Shown: positions 16,231 to 23,893 of the stretch, in pieces | Numbering within the stretch: the stretch's first letter is position 1 | Layout of the letters: each line of letters starts with the position of its first letter | Origin: Acidobacteriota bacterium | Lineage (GTDB): Bacteria > Acidobacteriota > Blastocatellia > RBC074 | Length of the DNA stretch: 44,075 nt | Assembly (NCBI GenBank): GCA_016196035.1 | Contig: JACPYM010000083.1 | Span: 1 to 44,075, forward strand | Direction: 5' to 3' | Program-made: the position numbers and the translations under genes | Notes under the pieces: model-generated | Databases searched by the model: none | What the model was told of the DNA's origin: nothing | What the model saw: only the letters and a program-made list of their open reading frames with translations

Positions 16231-17175
16231 AACTACTCCCGTCTACCATGAATACTTGAGGCCGCGATCATAGCAGATGCGCCGGGCAGATGTGATGGGC
16301 CAGCCCGGCACCCGCCGGGAGCGGCAGAAAAAGAGTGTTCTTTCTAATTTCCAGTTGTGCTGTCCCATTACGCCGCCTATACTGCGCGGCGGCGAGCTTG
16401 GAGATTGTTCTTGTAAGAAAAATCTCCAACGAAATTTCACGGGAATAATGAATAGGTAAAGCGGTTTTACTTGGCCTTGGCTAAATTGAGGGTTTGCAGG
16501 GTGGGAGGGTTTATTTTTTCTGGCACCCCGCCTGAAAGCGACATCGGCAAATCACAACCCCACAGTATGATTTGTCTGCAAATCGTCAATTGATGAATTT
16601 CACGAGCAAAGCAAAGCAGTACAGATTTCAGCGGCGGTCAACTTCAGTTGCGGGCGGAGTAGTTTGCTTAGCCGCAACGATTTAGTGCCAAAGCGGCGCA
16701 TGCCCCGTGCCGCCAATGTTGGCCGTTTATGTAACGACTCAACCTTGCAAGTTGAGTATCCCCATTCGTCTAAATTTAGCGCCCCGGCAGAAGCACTGAT
16801 GACGCTGCCTCTTTTCTTGCTGGCGACTGTCGGCTGACCTGCGGCCAAAGAAGTTTTCATTGGCTGTAGGTCAGCCTGTCTGTTCGTAAACCGTTGCCCT
16901 GCAAGGAAGTGAAAGGTAAGTACCTGCACGCTTGTGTGGGACAAACGCGTAGTACTGCCTTTGTTTGAAACCCGGTGTTCACCGCAGTTGCTGAGAGTTC
17001 AAGTTCTCAAACATCGGCCCTAGACAGCTAACGCGGTTGATCTTTAGGACACGCACCTTGAGTTCACCAAAGCGCCATCACCGGTTTCGCCCTCCCTGGT
17101 TTATCGTAGCGAGCGCGGCTCGCTCATCCCTCAATCTCGCTGGCCCGCCCAGCAAAGGAATGACTAGGAGTTATT
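16231..17175. other. 945-base region without a recognised gene
   Basis: No convincing ORF: the longest frame (16600-16944, minus) has no family features and no ribosome-binding site. One 19-base stretch, GTCTAAATTTAGCGCCCCG at 16768-16786, nearly repeats at 38693-38710. AGGAG at 17167-17171 is the ribosome-binding site of the next gene. The region should hold the promoters of trmFO (minus) and the surface protein (plus), but I cannot place them. Confidence 0.5.
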
Positions 17176-19398
17176 ATGAAAACAAGAAAGACTCCAAAAC
17201 TCTTTCTGCCCCTCGTTGCTCTGATAGCGCTGGCCTTGGCCGCGCTATCTTTCACCCCAACGCACGATGCCGCACAACAATTTTCCGGCGCCATCTATAC
17301 CAGCATGTCAGATGCCTCTGCCGTCAACCACAACATTTATGACAAGTGCGACCAGGTCTACCTAAACGGCGGCCCCCAGAATCAGAATGGGCCAGGGCTA
17401 CCTGACGGTACCTATTATTTTCAGGTGACGACGCCAAACGGCGACCTGCTTTCAAACGACCCGGCGGCGTGTCGGCAGTTAATGGTAGTCGGAGGCGTGA
17501 TTGCAGGCGCCTCGCCGCTTTCGGGTGCGTGTGCACACCTTAACGGGACAACTAACCCGATCACCGGCACCACGCCCGTCAGACTGTTTCCGTTCAACGC
17601 CACCACCAATCCGGGCGGCGAATACAAAGTCTGGTTGATTATGCAAACACCCGCGACGACGGTTGCGGCGGATGGGATACACTTGAATTTCAGCAACAGT
17701 GACACCAAGACTGACAACTTCAAGTGCAAGGAAAACCCTGGCGGGCCGCAACTCGCGGGGATTGGCGGCAAAAAATACTATGACACGAATACCAATGGCA
17801 TGCTTGATGCAAACGAGCCTGGGATTGAAGGCATAACGATCAAAGTCACGCTCGGTGATGCCGCCCACACCATGGTGACAACGCAAACCAGCGCGACTGG
17901 AGACTGGGGTTTGGCCTTGCCTGTCGGAACGACCTATACGGCTTGCGAAATGTTGCCCGCGAGTCCCGTGTATGCCCAGACAGGACCGAAAGTGGGCGCT
18001 CAGGCGTTTGACGGTAGTAATACGTTAGCTGCTACCGCGCAATCCGTAAGTTCAGCGGTGTGCTGGGTAGGAACCGTAGCTCTCACGGACACGTTGAAAC
18101 TCGACTTTTTCAACGTCAAATGCACACAAATTACCTGCCCATTGAATGTGACGGTCGAGTGCGGCGCTGACACCTCCCCTGCCGCGACGGGTTCCGCTGT
18201 GGCCGTATGCGCGACGGTCACCTCGTCCGATTCTTTTGCTCCGGCCTGCGGCGCCACAGGGATTATCACCCGCACGTGGACGGCCACGGACAGCGCTGGT
18301 AACACTGCCACCTGCACGCAAACTATCACGATCCAAGATACCACTAAGCCGACGATCACCGGGTTCCCGGCGGACACGACCGTTTCGTGCGCGAGCGCGG
18401 TGCCCCCGGCTAATGATGCCGCAGTGACGGCCACGGATTGCAGCGCCGTGACGGTTACCCATGACCCTGACGTAATCAGCAATCTGACCTGTGCCAATCG
18501 CTACACGATCATGCGGACCTATCACGTCACCGATGCCTGCGGCAACGTCACCAACCGCACGCAAACCATCACGGTCAACGACACCACAGGCCCGACCATT
18601 ACGTTGGCCAATGTCAGCACGCCGATCCTGTGTCCGGCAACGCCTGTGTTCAATGCCCCGACGTTGAGCGACAACTGCGGCGGCGCAGTCTCGCTTAGTT
18701 ATGCTGACGTTACGACGAATGGCTTCTGCGGCAGTTACAGAATTACGCGTACCTGGACGGCCAAGGATGCCTGCAACAATACCAGCCAGGCCAGCCAGAG
18801 CATCACGGTTGAGTGCACCAGTTGCGGCGGGCTGACAAAAGGCTTCTGGCAGAACAAGAATGGACAGGGCATCATCACGGGCGGTGCGGCGACCGCTGGA
18901 GTCGCCAATGCGGGCACGTGGTTAAGACAGTTCGCGCCCTTCCAGGACCTCAGCGCGACAGCCACTCCGGCGCAGGTTGCACTCTACGTCTACAACGTCG
19001 TCAAGGCGGCCACTTCTGCCGGCACAACCATGAACCCGATGCTCAAAGCGCAAATGCTGGCGACGGCGTTGGATGTGTACTTCAGCAATCCGGTGCTGGG
19101 CGGCAACAAGATCAACGCCCCGGCGCCGCTTGGGAACGTCCGCCTAGACCTCACCGTCGTCTGCCCGATGCTTGATGACGCTAACGGCGTCGGGACATGC
19201 AACGGCGCTTATCAAAATGTGAGCGCGGTCTTTGGCAACGCGACATGTCCCACTGTGCTACAAATGCTCGCTTATGCAGCGAGCCAATCTAACAGTGGCG
19301 GCAGCAATTGGTATGGGCAGGTGAAAGCTACGCAAGAGATGGCGAAGAACGCCTTCGACGCCATCAACAACAGCAAGGCCTTTGCTTGCGGCCCATAG
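17176..19398 (+). CDS. Large Cys-rich secreted multidomain surface protein
   Basis: 740 residues, with AGGAG seven bases before ATG. Signal peptide about 1-34 (LFLPLVALIALALAALSF). Residues about 198-290 form an SdrD B-like/Cna-type domain (GGKKYYDTNTNGMLDANEPG, IEGITIKVTLG). From about 315 to 545 are three HYR-like Ig repeats, each with paired Cys and a RTWTATDSAGN or RTYHVTDACGN type core. From about 550 comes a domain starting GLTKGFWQNKNGQG, seen in other secreted bacterial proteins. There is no LPXTG, PEP-CTERM or C-terminal membrane segment, so the way it is held at the cell surface is unknown. Likely an extracellular structural or adhesive protein; no enzymatic motif. Confidence 0.85.
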   Translation: MKTRKTPKLFLPLVALIALALAALSFTPTHDAAQQFSGAIYTSMSDASAVNHNIYDKCDQVYLNGGPQNQNGPGLPDGTYYFQVTTPNGDLLSNDPAACRQLMVVGGVIAGASPLSGACAHLNGTTNPITGTTPVRLFPFNATTNPGGEYKVWLIMQTPATTVAADGIHLNFSNSDTKTDNFKCKENPGGPQLAGIGGKKYYDTNTNGMLDANEPGIEGITIKVTLGDAAHTMVTTQTSATGDWGLALPVGTTYTACEMLPASPVYAQTGPKVGAQAFDGSNTLAATAQSVSSAVCWVGTVALTDTLKLDFFNVKCTQITCPLNVTVECGADTSPAATGSAVAVCATVTSSDSFAPACGATGIITRTWTATDSAGNTATCTQTITIQDTTKPTITGFPADTTVSCASAVPPANDAAVTATDCSAVTVTHDPDVISNLTCANRYTIMRTYHVTDACGNVTNRTQTITVNDTTGPTITLANVSTPILCPATPVFNAPTLSDNCGGAVSLSYADVTTNGFCGSYRITRTWTAKDACNNTSQASQSITVECTSCGGLTKGFWQNKNGQGIITGGAATAGVANAGTWLRQFAPFQDLSATATPAQVALYVYNVVKAATSAGTTMNPMLKAQMLATALDVYFSNPVLGGNKINAPAPLGNVRLDLTVVCPMLDDANGVGTCNGAYQNVSAVFGNATCPTVLQMLAYAASQSNSGGSNWYGQVKATQEMAKNAFDAINNSKAFACGP

Positions 19399-19626
19399 GC
19401 CAACTCGCTCCTTCCCCGCGCGCTCCGTTCAAACGCGGAGCGCGCGGGGATCATGCAATCCCGCACTCTGTTCCTTGCCATTCGCTCAAGCCGTAGGTGT
19501 ACGTCGTTTGTGGTCGCGCGGGTTTTCTCACCTCTTGAAAAAAGAAATTGCCTTGCCCTAGCCGCCTGACTACAATCCCGCCCGGTTCCGGTGGTCTTTG
19601 GTTTTGGCCGGTTTTGGTGATCCACG

Positions 19627-20655
19627 ATGAAAGAATCCTTGCTCCCATTGTTAGCCTGTCCCACCTGCGGCAGCGATTTAACCCTGACGGTAACGCAACA
19701 AACGGACGCTGAAATTGAGGCGGGCGCCTTGCATTGCCCGCGCTGTCTGCACACGTTCACCATTCGCCACGGCGTGCCGCGTTTTGTCGAATTGGAAAAC
19801 GATCCGGCGCAGCGCGAGACCGCCGAAAATTTCGGCGCGCAATGGCTGGTCTTCGACCACGTCGAGCAACATCATCAGCAACAGTTTTTGGATTGGATAG
19901 CGCCTGTCACGCCCGAGTTTGTGCGCGGCAAACTCGTCGTCGAAGGCGGTTGCGGCAAAGGCCGCCACACCCGCGCCATCGCCGAATGGGGCGCCCAAGC
20001 CATCGTTGGCGTAGACCTGAGCGCCGCCGTCGAGGCCGCCCAGCGCAACACACGCGATTTGCCGAATGCGCACATCATTCAAGCCGACATCTATCACCTG
20101 CCATTGAAACAGGCGTTTGATTACGCCTTTTCGGTCGGCGTGCTGCATCACCTGCCCGACCCGCGCGGCGGCTTCGCCTCATTGTGCAAACACCTGAAAC
20201 CGGGCGGCGCGATTTCGGCCTGGGTTTATGGGCGCGAGAACAATGGCTGGATCGTGCATTTCATCAACCCGCTGCGCGAGCATTTCACCTCGAAGCTGCC
20301 GATGCGCGCGCTCTATTGGCTGTCGTACCTGCCGAGTTTGCTGCTGTGGTTAGTGTTGAAGCTGGTTTACCTGCCACTGAGCGGCACGCCGCTCAAACGC
20401 TTTTTATTTTACGGCGAATATCTGAGTTACATCGCGCGCTTCCCTTTTCACGAGATTCACAACATCGTGCACGACCACTTGACCGCGCCCGTCGCGTTTT
20501 ATTTAAGCCGCACAGAGTTCAACGCCTGGTTCACCGAAGCCCGCGCCGAACACGTCGAATTGCACTGGCACAATCAAAACAGTTGGCGCGGCTTCGGCTT
20601 CGTCAAGCCGCACGCGGCCCACTCTGCGAAGATGGAGGCCGGTTATGGCGCTTAA
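19627..20655 (+). CDS. SAM-dependent methyltransferase with N-terminal zinc-ribbon (Trm112-like)
   Basis: 342 residues. Residues 1-55 are a Trm112p-like segment with Cys11/Cys14 and Cys37/Cys40 (ACPTCGSD, LHCPRC). The class I SAM motif is LVVEGGCGKGRHT at about 103-115, with VGVDLS following and SVGVLHHLPDP as motif IV. The C-terminal third has a long hydrophobic stretch (WLSYLPSLLLWLVLKLVYLPL), suggesting membrane association. It begins a run of methyltransferase-methyltransferase-glycosyltransferase genes and overlaps the next gene by 11 bases, so it is probably part of a glycolipid or surface polysaccharide cluster; the methyl acceptor is not known. Confidence 0.85.
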   Translation: MKESLLPLLACPTCGSDLTLTVTQQTDAEIEAGALHCPRCLHTFTIRHGVPRFVELENDPAQRETAENFGAQWLVFDHVEQHHQQQFLDWIAPVTPEFVRGKLVVEGGCGKGRHTRAIAEWGAQAIVGVDLSAAVEAAQRNTRDLPNAHIIQADIYHLPLKQAFDYAFSVGVLHHLPDPRGGFASLCKHLKPGGAISAWVYGRENNGWIVHFINPLREHFTSKLPMRALYWLSYLPSLLLWLVLKLVYLPLSGTPLKRFLFYGEYLSYIARFPFHEIHNIVHDHLTAPVAFYLSRTEFNAWFTEARAEHVELHWHNQNSWRGFGFVKPHAAHSAKMEAGYGA

Positions 20656-21550
20656 CGCACCCGAAGTCGAAGCCGTCGAAGCCGTCTGGGGCGAAAATGG
20701 CGTGATGCGCCCATCCAATTACGAAGTGCTTTTTGATGTCGAAGATGCGCACTGGTGGTTTGTCGGGCGACGCGCGATTGTCTTTGCGCTGATTGAGCAA
20801 GCCCTGGGTACGCCCCTGGGTACGCACCGCTTCCAGCGTGCGGCCTCGGCGTCAGACGGCATAAAGGCCAGTGTTCCAACTCCTGATTCATTCCGTCAAT
20901 TGCCAAGCCCGCACGCTGGAAGCGGTGCGTACCCAGGGCAAATCCTCGACATCGGCTGCGGCACTGGCGCCACGATGGATCACCTGCAACGCTTCGGCAC
21001 AGTACAAGGTATTGATCTCTTCGACTTGCCGTTGCGTTTCTCACGGCAGCGCGGCCATCAGCGCGTGCTCTGTGCCAGCGCGACTGAACTGCCCTTCGCC
21101 ACAAGCTCTTTTGATTTGGTCACAGCGCTCGATGTGATTGAACATTTGGACGATGACGTCGGCGGCTTGCGCGAAATCCGCCGCGTGTTGAAACCGGGCG
21201 CGCCCGCCGTGATTTTCGTTCCGGCGTTTCAGGCGCTGTGGGGGCCGAACGATGTGCAATCGGGCCACAAGCGGCGCTATCGCTTGCCGCAGTTACAAAC
21301 CGCTGTCGCCGCCGCCGGCTTGAAAATCGAAAAGATCAGTTACGCCAACCTGGCGATGTTCGCGCCCATCTGGCTGGGCCGCCGCTTGCTGACGCTGCTG
21401 GGCCAAGCGGAGCAGGCCGAAAACCGCATCAATCATCCCTTTATCAACGGCGTTATCGCCAAACTCTTCGCCAGCGAAGCCGGCTGGTTGCGCCACCATT
21501 CCCTGCCCTTTGGCGTCTCGCTGATCTGCGTGATGCGTAAAGCTGAATAG
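20645..21550 (+). CDS. SAM-dependent methyltransferase carrying an in-frame palindromic insert
   Basis: 301 residues. The N-terminus NYEVLFDVEDAHWWFVGRR and motif I ILDIGCGTGATMDHL belong to a common class I family; motif IV is ALDVIEHLDDD. Between residues about 56 and 99, where relatives go almost directly from the first helix to motif I, lie some 44 extra residues encoded by a palindromic repeat (20803-20940, 29-bp arms). The insert keeps the reading frame and ends one residue before the SAM-binding strand. The ATG overlaps the upstream methyltransferase by 11 bases, and the glycosyltransferase follows after eight bases, so all three are likely one operon. Whether the enzyme is active is open. 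Confidence 0.85.
   Translation: MALNAPEVEAVEAVWGENGVMRPSNYEVLFDVEDAHWWFVGRRAIVFALIEQALGTPLGTHRFQRAASASDGIKASVPTPDSFRQLPSPHAGSGAYPGQILDIGCGTGATMDHLQRFGTVQGIDLFDLPLRFSRQRGHQRVLCASATELPFATSSFDLVTALDVIEHLDDDVGGLREIRRVLKPGAPAVIFVPAFQALWGPNDVQSGHKRRYRLPQLQTAVAAAGLKIEKISYANLAMFAPIWLGRRLLTLLGQAEQAENRINHPFINGVIAKLFASEAGWLRHHSLPFGVSLICVMRKAE
20803..20940. repeat. Palindromic element inserted in frame in a methyltransferase gene
   Basis: Arms 20815-20843 and 20909-20937 are perfect 29-base complements (CCTGGGTACGCACCGCTTCC...), with a 65-base loop. CCTGGGTACGC occurs twice in tandem at the left edge. The right arm plus eight flanking bases (20901-20937) is identical over 37 bases to 31343-31379, so this is a dispersed repeat. 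The insert is about 135 bases, a multiple of three, and is read as roughly GTHRFQRAA...SPHAGSGAYPG. Confidence 0.85.
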
Positions 21551-21558
21551 AAAACCCA

Positions 21559-22581
21559 ATGAGCACGCTTACTGAATCCGCAATCGTCCAATCCGGCAAC
21601 AGGCCGCAATCCACAGTTGCGCCGAAGCTCTCGCTCTTCCTGCCCGTCTATAACGAAGAGGAAAACCTGCCGCGTTTGAACCAAAAGATTTTTGAAGCGA
21701 TGGCGCAACTCGGCCAGACCTTCGAGGTGATTTATGTGGACGACGGCAGCAGTGACCGTAGTCTGGAATTGCTCAAACAGTTTGCCGACGCTGATGACCG
21801 TGTGCGCGTCGTGGCCTTCCGCCGCAACTACGGCCAGACGGCGGCGATGGCGGCGGGCATCCACGCGGCGCGCGGCGAGGTGCTCATCCCAATGGATGCC
21901 GATCTGCAAAACGATCCGGCGGACATCGCGCGGCTGCTGCAAAAACTGGAGGAGGGTTACGACGTGGTTTCGGGCTGGCGCAAAGACCGGCAGGACGCCT
22001 TCATCACGCGCACTTTCCCGTCGCGGCTGGCGAACGCCCTGATCTCGCGCATCGGCGGCGTGCCATTGCACGATTACGGCTGCTCGCTCAAAGCCTATCG
22101 CCGCGAAGTGCTCAAAGACGTACATCTGTATGGCGAGATGCATCGCTTTATTCCGATCTATGCCGCCTGGGTGGGCGGGCGCGTGACAGAGATTCCCGTC
22201 GCCCATTACGCGCGCACGGCAGGTGTTTCAAAATACGGCCTCTCGCGCACGATCAAAGTCGTGTTTGATCTGGTCACGATCAAGTTCATGGCGAGCTATC
22301 TGACCAAGCCGATTTATTTATTCGGCGGCGCGGGACTGATTTCCTTCATCGTCTCGGCGCTGGCGGGCGGGCTGGCCTTCTTGATGAAGTTCGCCAGTTG
22401 GCCGCACCACGCCGATTTCATTCAAACGCCCTTGCCGGTCGTGGCGCTGGTGCTGTTTGCGCTGGGCATCCAGTTTTTCCTGATGGGCTTGATCGCGGAG
22501 ATGGTGGTGCGGACGTACCACGAATCGCAGGACAAGCCGATTTATACCGTGAAAGCGCGCTTTAACTTTGAGGATGATTAG
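21559..22581 (+). CDS. Membrane glycosyltransferase family 2 (DPM1/ArnC-like)
   Basis: 340 residues. GT-A domain with SLFLPVYNEEENLPRL, VDDGSSDRS and the metal-binding MDADLQNDP; YGCSLKAYRREV lies further on. Two C-terminal membrane helices are at about 254-276 (IYLFGGAGLISFIVSALAGG) and 293-316 (LPVVALVLFALGIQFFLMGL), the layout of polyprenyl-phosphate glycosyltransferases such as ArnC and GtrB. Expected role: transfer of a sugar from a nucleotide donor to undecaprenyl phosphate at the inner membrane. It follows two methyltransferases closely. The TAG stop at 22579 is also the first three bases of a repeat element (copy 2). Confidence 0.9.
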   Translation: MSTLTESAIVQSGNRPQSTVAPKLSLFLPVYNEEENLPRLNQKIFEAMAQLGQTFEVIYVDDGSSDRSLELLKQFADADDRVRVVAFRRNYGQTAAMAAGIHAARGEVLIPMDADLQNDPADIARLLQKLEEGYDVVSGWRKDRQDAFITRTFPSRLANALISRIGGVPLHDYGCSLKAYRREVLKDVHLYGEMHRFIPIYAAWVGGRVTEIPVAHYARTAGVSKYGLSRTIKVVFDLVTIKFMASYLTKPIYLFGGAGLISFIVSALAGGLAFLMKFASWPHHADFIQTPLPVVALVLFALGIQFFLMGLIAEMVVRTYHESQDKPIYTVKARFNFEDD

Positions 22582-22757
22582 ATCGGTTTTCACATCAGTG
22601 TATGGGAAAAGTTGCGCAGCGGGACGGTACCGCGCGCGTCAGCAAGCGGAGCCTGGGCGGTTCGGCCAACAGCGTAAACTTGACACGCCGCTTGCTCACG
22701 CGCGCGGTACCGTCCCGGTACAACGCGCTCCTGTAAACGCAATTGCAAACCGGTCTA
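22579..22757. repeat. Stop-docked hairpin element, copy 2
   Basis: 179 bp. Starts TAGATCGGTTTTCACATCAG and ends CAATTGCAAACCGGTCTA. Arms 22621-22649 and 22688-22716, 29 bases with one mismatch; the outer pairs read GGGACGGTACC/GGTACCGTCCC where copy 1 has GGGACAGTACC/GGTACTGTCCC, a compensated change. It is inverted relative to copies 1 and 3. Its first TAG is the stop codon of the glycosyltransferase. Confidence 0.85.
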
Positions 22758-22777
22758 AGCCGTAATCAGCCCCAGCA

Positions 22778-23866
22778 ATGAACCGGAATGCAACCATGTC
22801 CGAACTCGCCAATCCACACGACAAATTTTTCAAAGAACTCTTCGGCCAGCCCGACACGGCGGCGGATTTCATCAGCAATTACCTGCCCGCCGCAATCGTC
22901 GCGCTGCTCAATCTGCCAACGCTGACGCCGGAAAAGGGCAGTTTTATTGATGATGAATTGCGCGAACACTTTTCTGATTTGCTCTATCGCGTGCAACGCC
23001 GCGCGGGCGGCGAGCTTTTCATCTATCTGTTGTTTGAACACAAGAGCGCGCCGTCCGAAGCGGTCGCGTTTCAGTTGCTGCGTTATCAAGTGCGGTTTTG
23101 GGAACAGCACCTGGCGCAGGGCGCGCAGCACTTGCCGGTGATGCTGCCCATCGTGTTTTATCACGGCGCCGCGCGCTGGACAGCCGCGCCCAATTTGCAT
23201 GCGCTGGTGGAATTGGTGGGAGCGGATGAATTGCGCCGTTATGTGCCGGAGTACGAATACCTGCTGTGCGATCTGTCAGCGTATCCGGCAAATGATTTGA
23301 AGGGCCAGGCCATCCTGCGCGTCGGTTTGGAAATCCTGAAATCCATCTTTGCGCCGCAATCGTCTGCACGACTGGCAGAATTGTTCGGCTTGTTGATTCA
23401 GGCGCAAGAACAAAGCGCGATAGAATTTCTGCGCACCGTGCTGCTATATTTGTCGCACGCGGGCGCGCGCACCACCCCCCGCGAACTAAAATTGGCGCTC
23501 AACCAGGCAATAGCACAACAGAGCGATCAAGGAGAACACGTCATGCAAACGATCTTCGATGAATATATTGATCTCGGCGTACAAAAAGGCTTGCAGGCTG
23601 GCCTCCAGCAAGGTCTTGAGCAAGGTCTTGAGCAAGGTCTTGAGCAAGGTCTTGAGCAAGGCATTCATCAAGGGCTGCTTTTGCTCACCTTGCGCCAGGT
23701 TCAGCATCGCTTCGGCCTTTTGACTGAAGAAGTCCGCACGCAAATCAACGCCTTCCCCACAGAGCGCTTGGAAATGCTGGGCGAGGCTTTACTCGACTTT
23801 CGCACGCCAGATGATTTGACGGAGTGGTTGCGCCGGCATGGCGGCGAGGCCGAAGTAAAACACTAA
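22778..23866 (+). CDS. Rpn-family PD-(D/E)XK nuclease (putative recombination-promoting)
   Basis: 362 residues from ATG 22778; ATG 22796 (MSELANPHDKFF) is an equally good start. NPHDKFFKELFGQPDTAADFI, then LYRVQRRAGGELFIYLLFEHKS with the E/xK core of the nuclease fold, and VMLPIVFYHG are typical of the Rpn/transposase_31 family (PF04754-like), whose E. coli members are DNA endonucleases that raise recombination. The C-terminus has a QGLEQ repeat array (codons from 23609), common in this family, and an amphipathic LLLLTLRQVQHRFG tail. It starts 20 bases after repeat-element copy 2 and precedes asnB by 27 bases; it interrupts what otherwise looks like a surface-glycan cluster. Confidence 0.85.
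   Translation: MNRNATMSELANPHDKFFKELFGQPDTAADFISNYLPAAIVALLNLPTLTPEKGSFIDDELREHFSDLLYRVQRRAGGELFIYLLFEHKSAPSEAVAFQLLRYQVRFWEQHLAQGAQHLPVMLPIVFYHGAARWTAAPNLHALVELVGADELRRYVPEYEYLLCDLSAYPANDLKGQAILRVGLEILKSIFAPQSSARLAELFGLLIQAQEQSAIEFLRTVLLYLSHAGARTTPRELKLALNQAIAQQSDQGEHVMQTIFDEYIDLGVQKGLQAGLQQGLEQGLEQGLEQGLEQGIHQGLLLLTLRQVQHRFGLLTEEVRTQINAFPTERLEMLGEALLDFRTPDDLTEWLRRHGGEAEVKH
23609..23656. repeat. Four tandem copies of a 12-base unit in the Rpn gene
   Basis: CAAGGTCTTGAG is repeated four times without a mismatch, followed by a degenerate CAAGGCATTCAT. It encodes QGLE units. Being a multiple of three, gain or loss of copies would change the length of the linker without a frameshift. Confidence 0.9.
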
Positions 23867-23893
23867 CACCAGCCAACGAAGGGATGGGCGCGG

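Noticed and set aside
16600-16944. 114-codon minus-strand ORF
   Set aside because: No ribosome-binding site, no domain-like sequence and atypical composition; probably non-coding.
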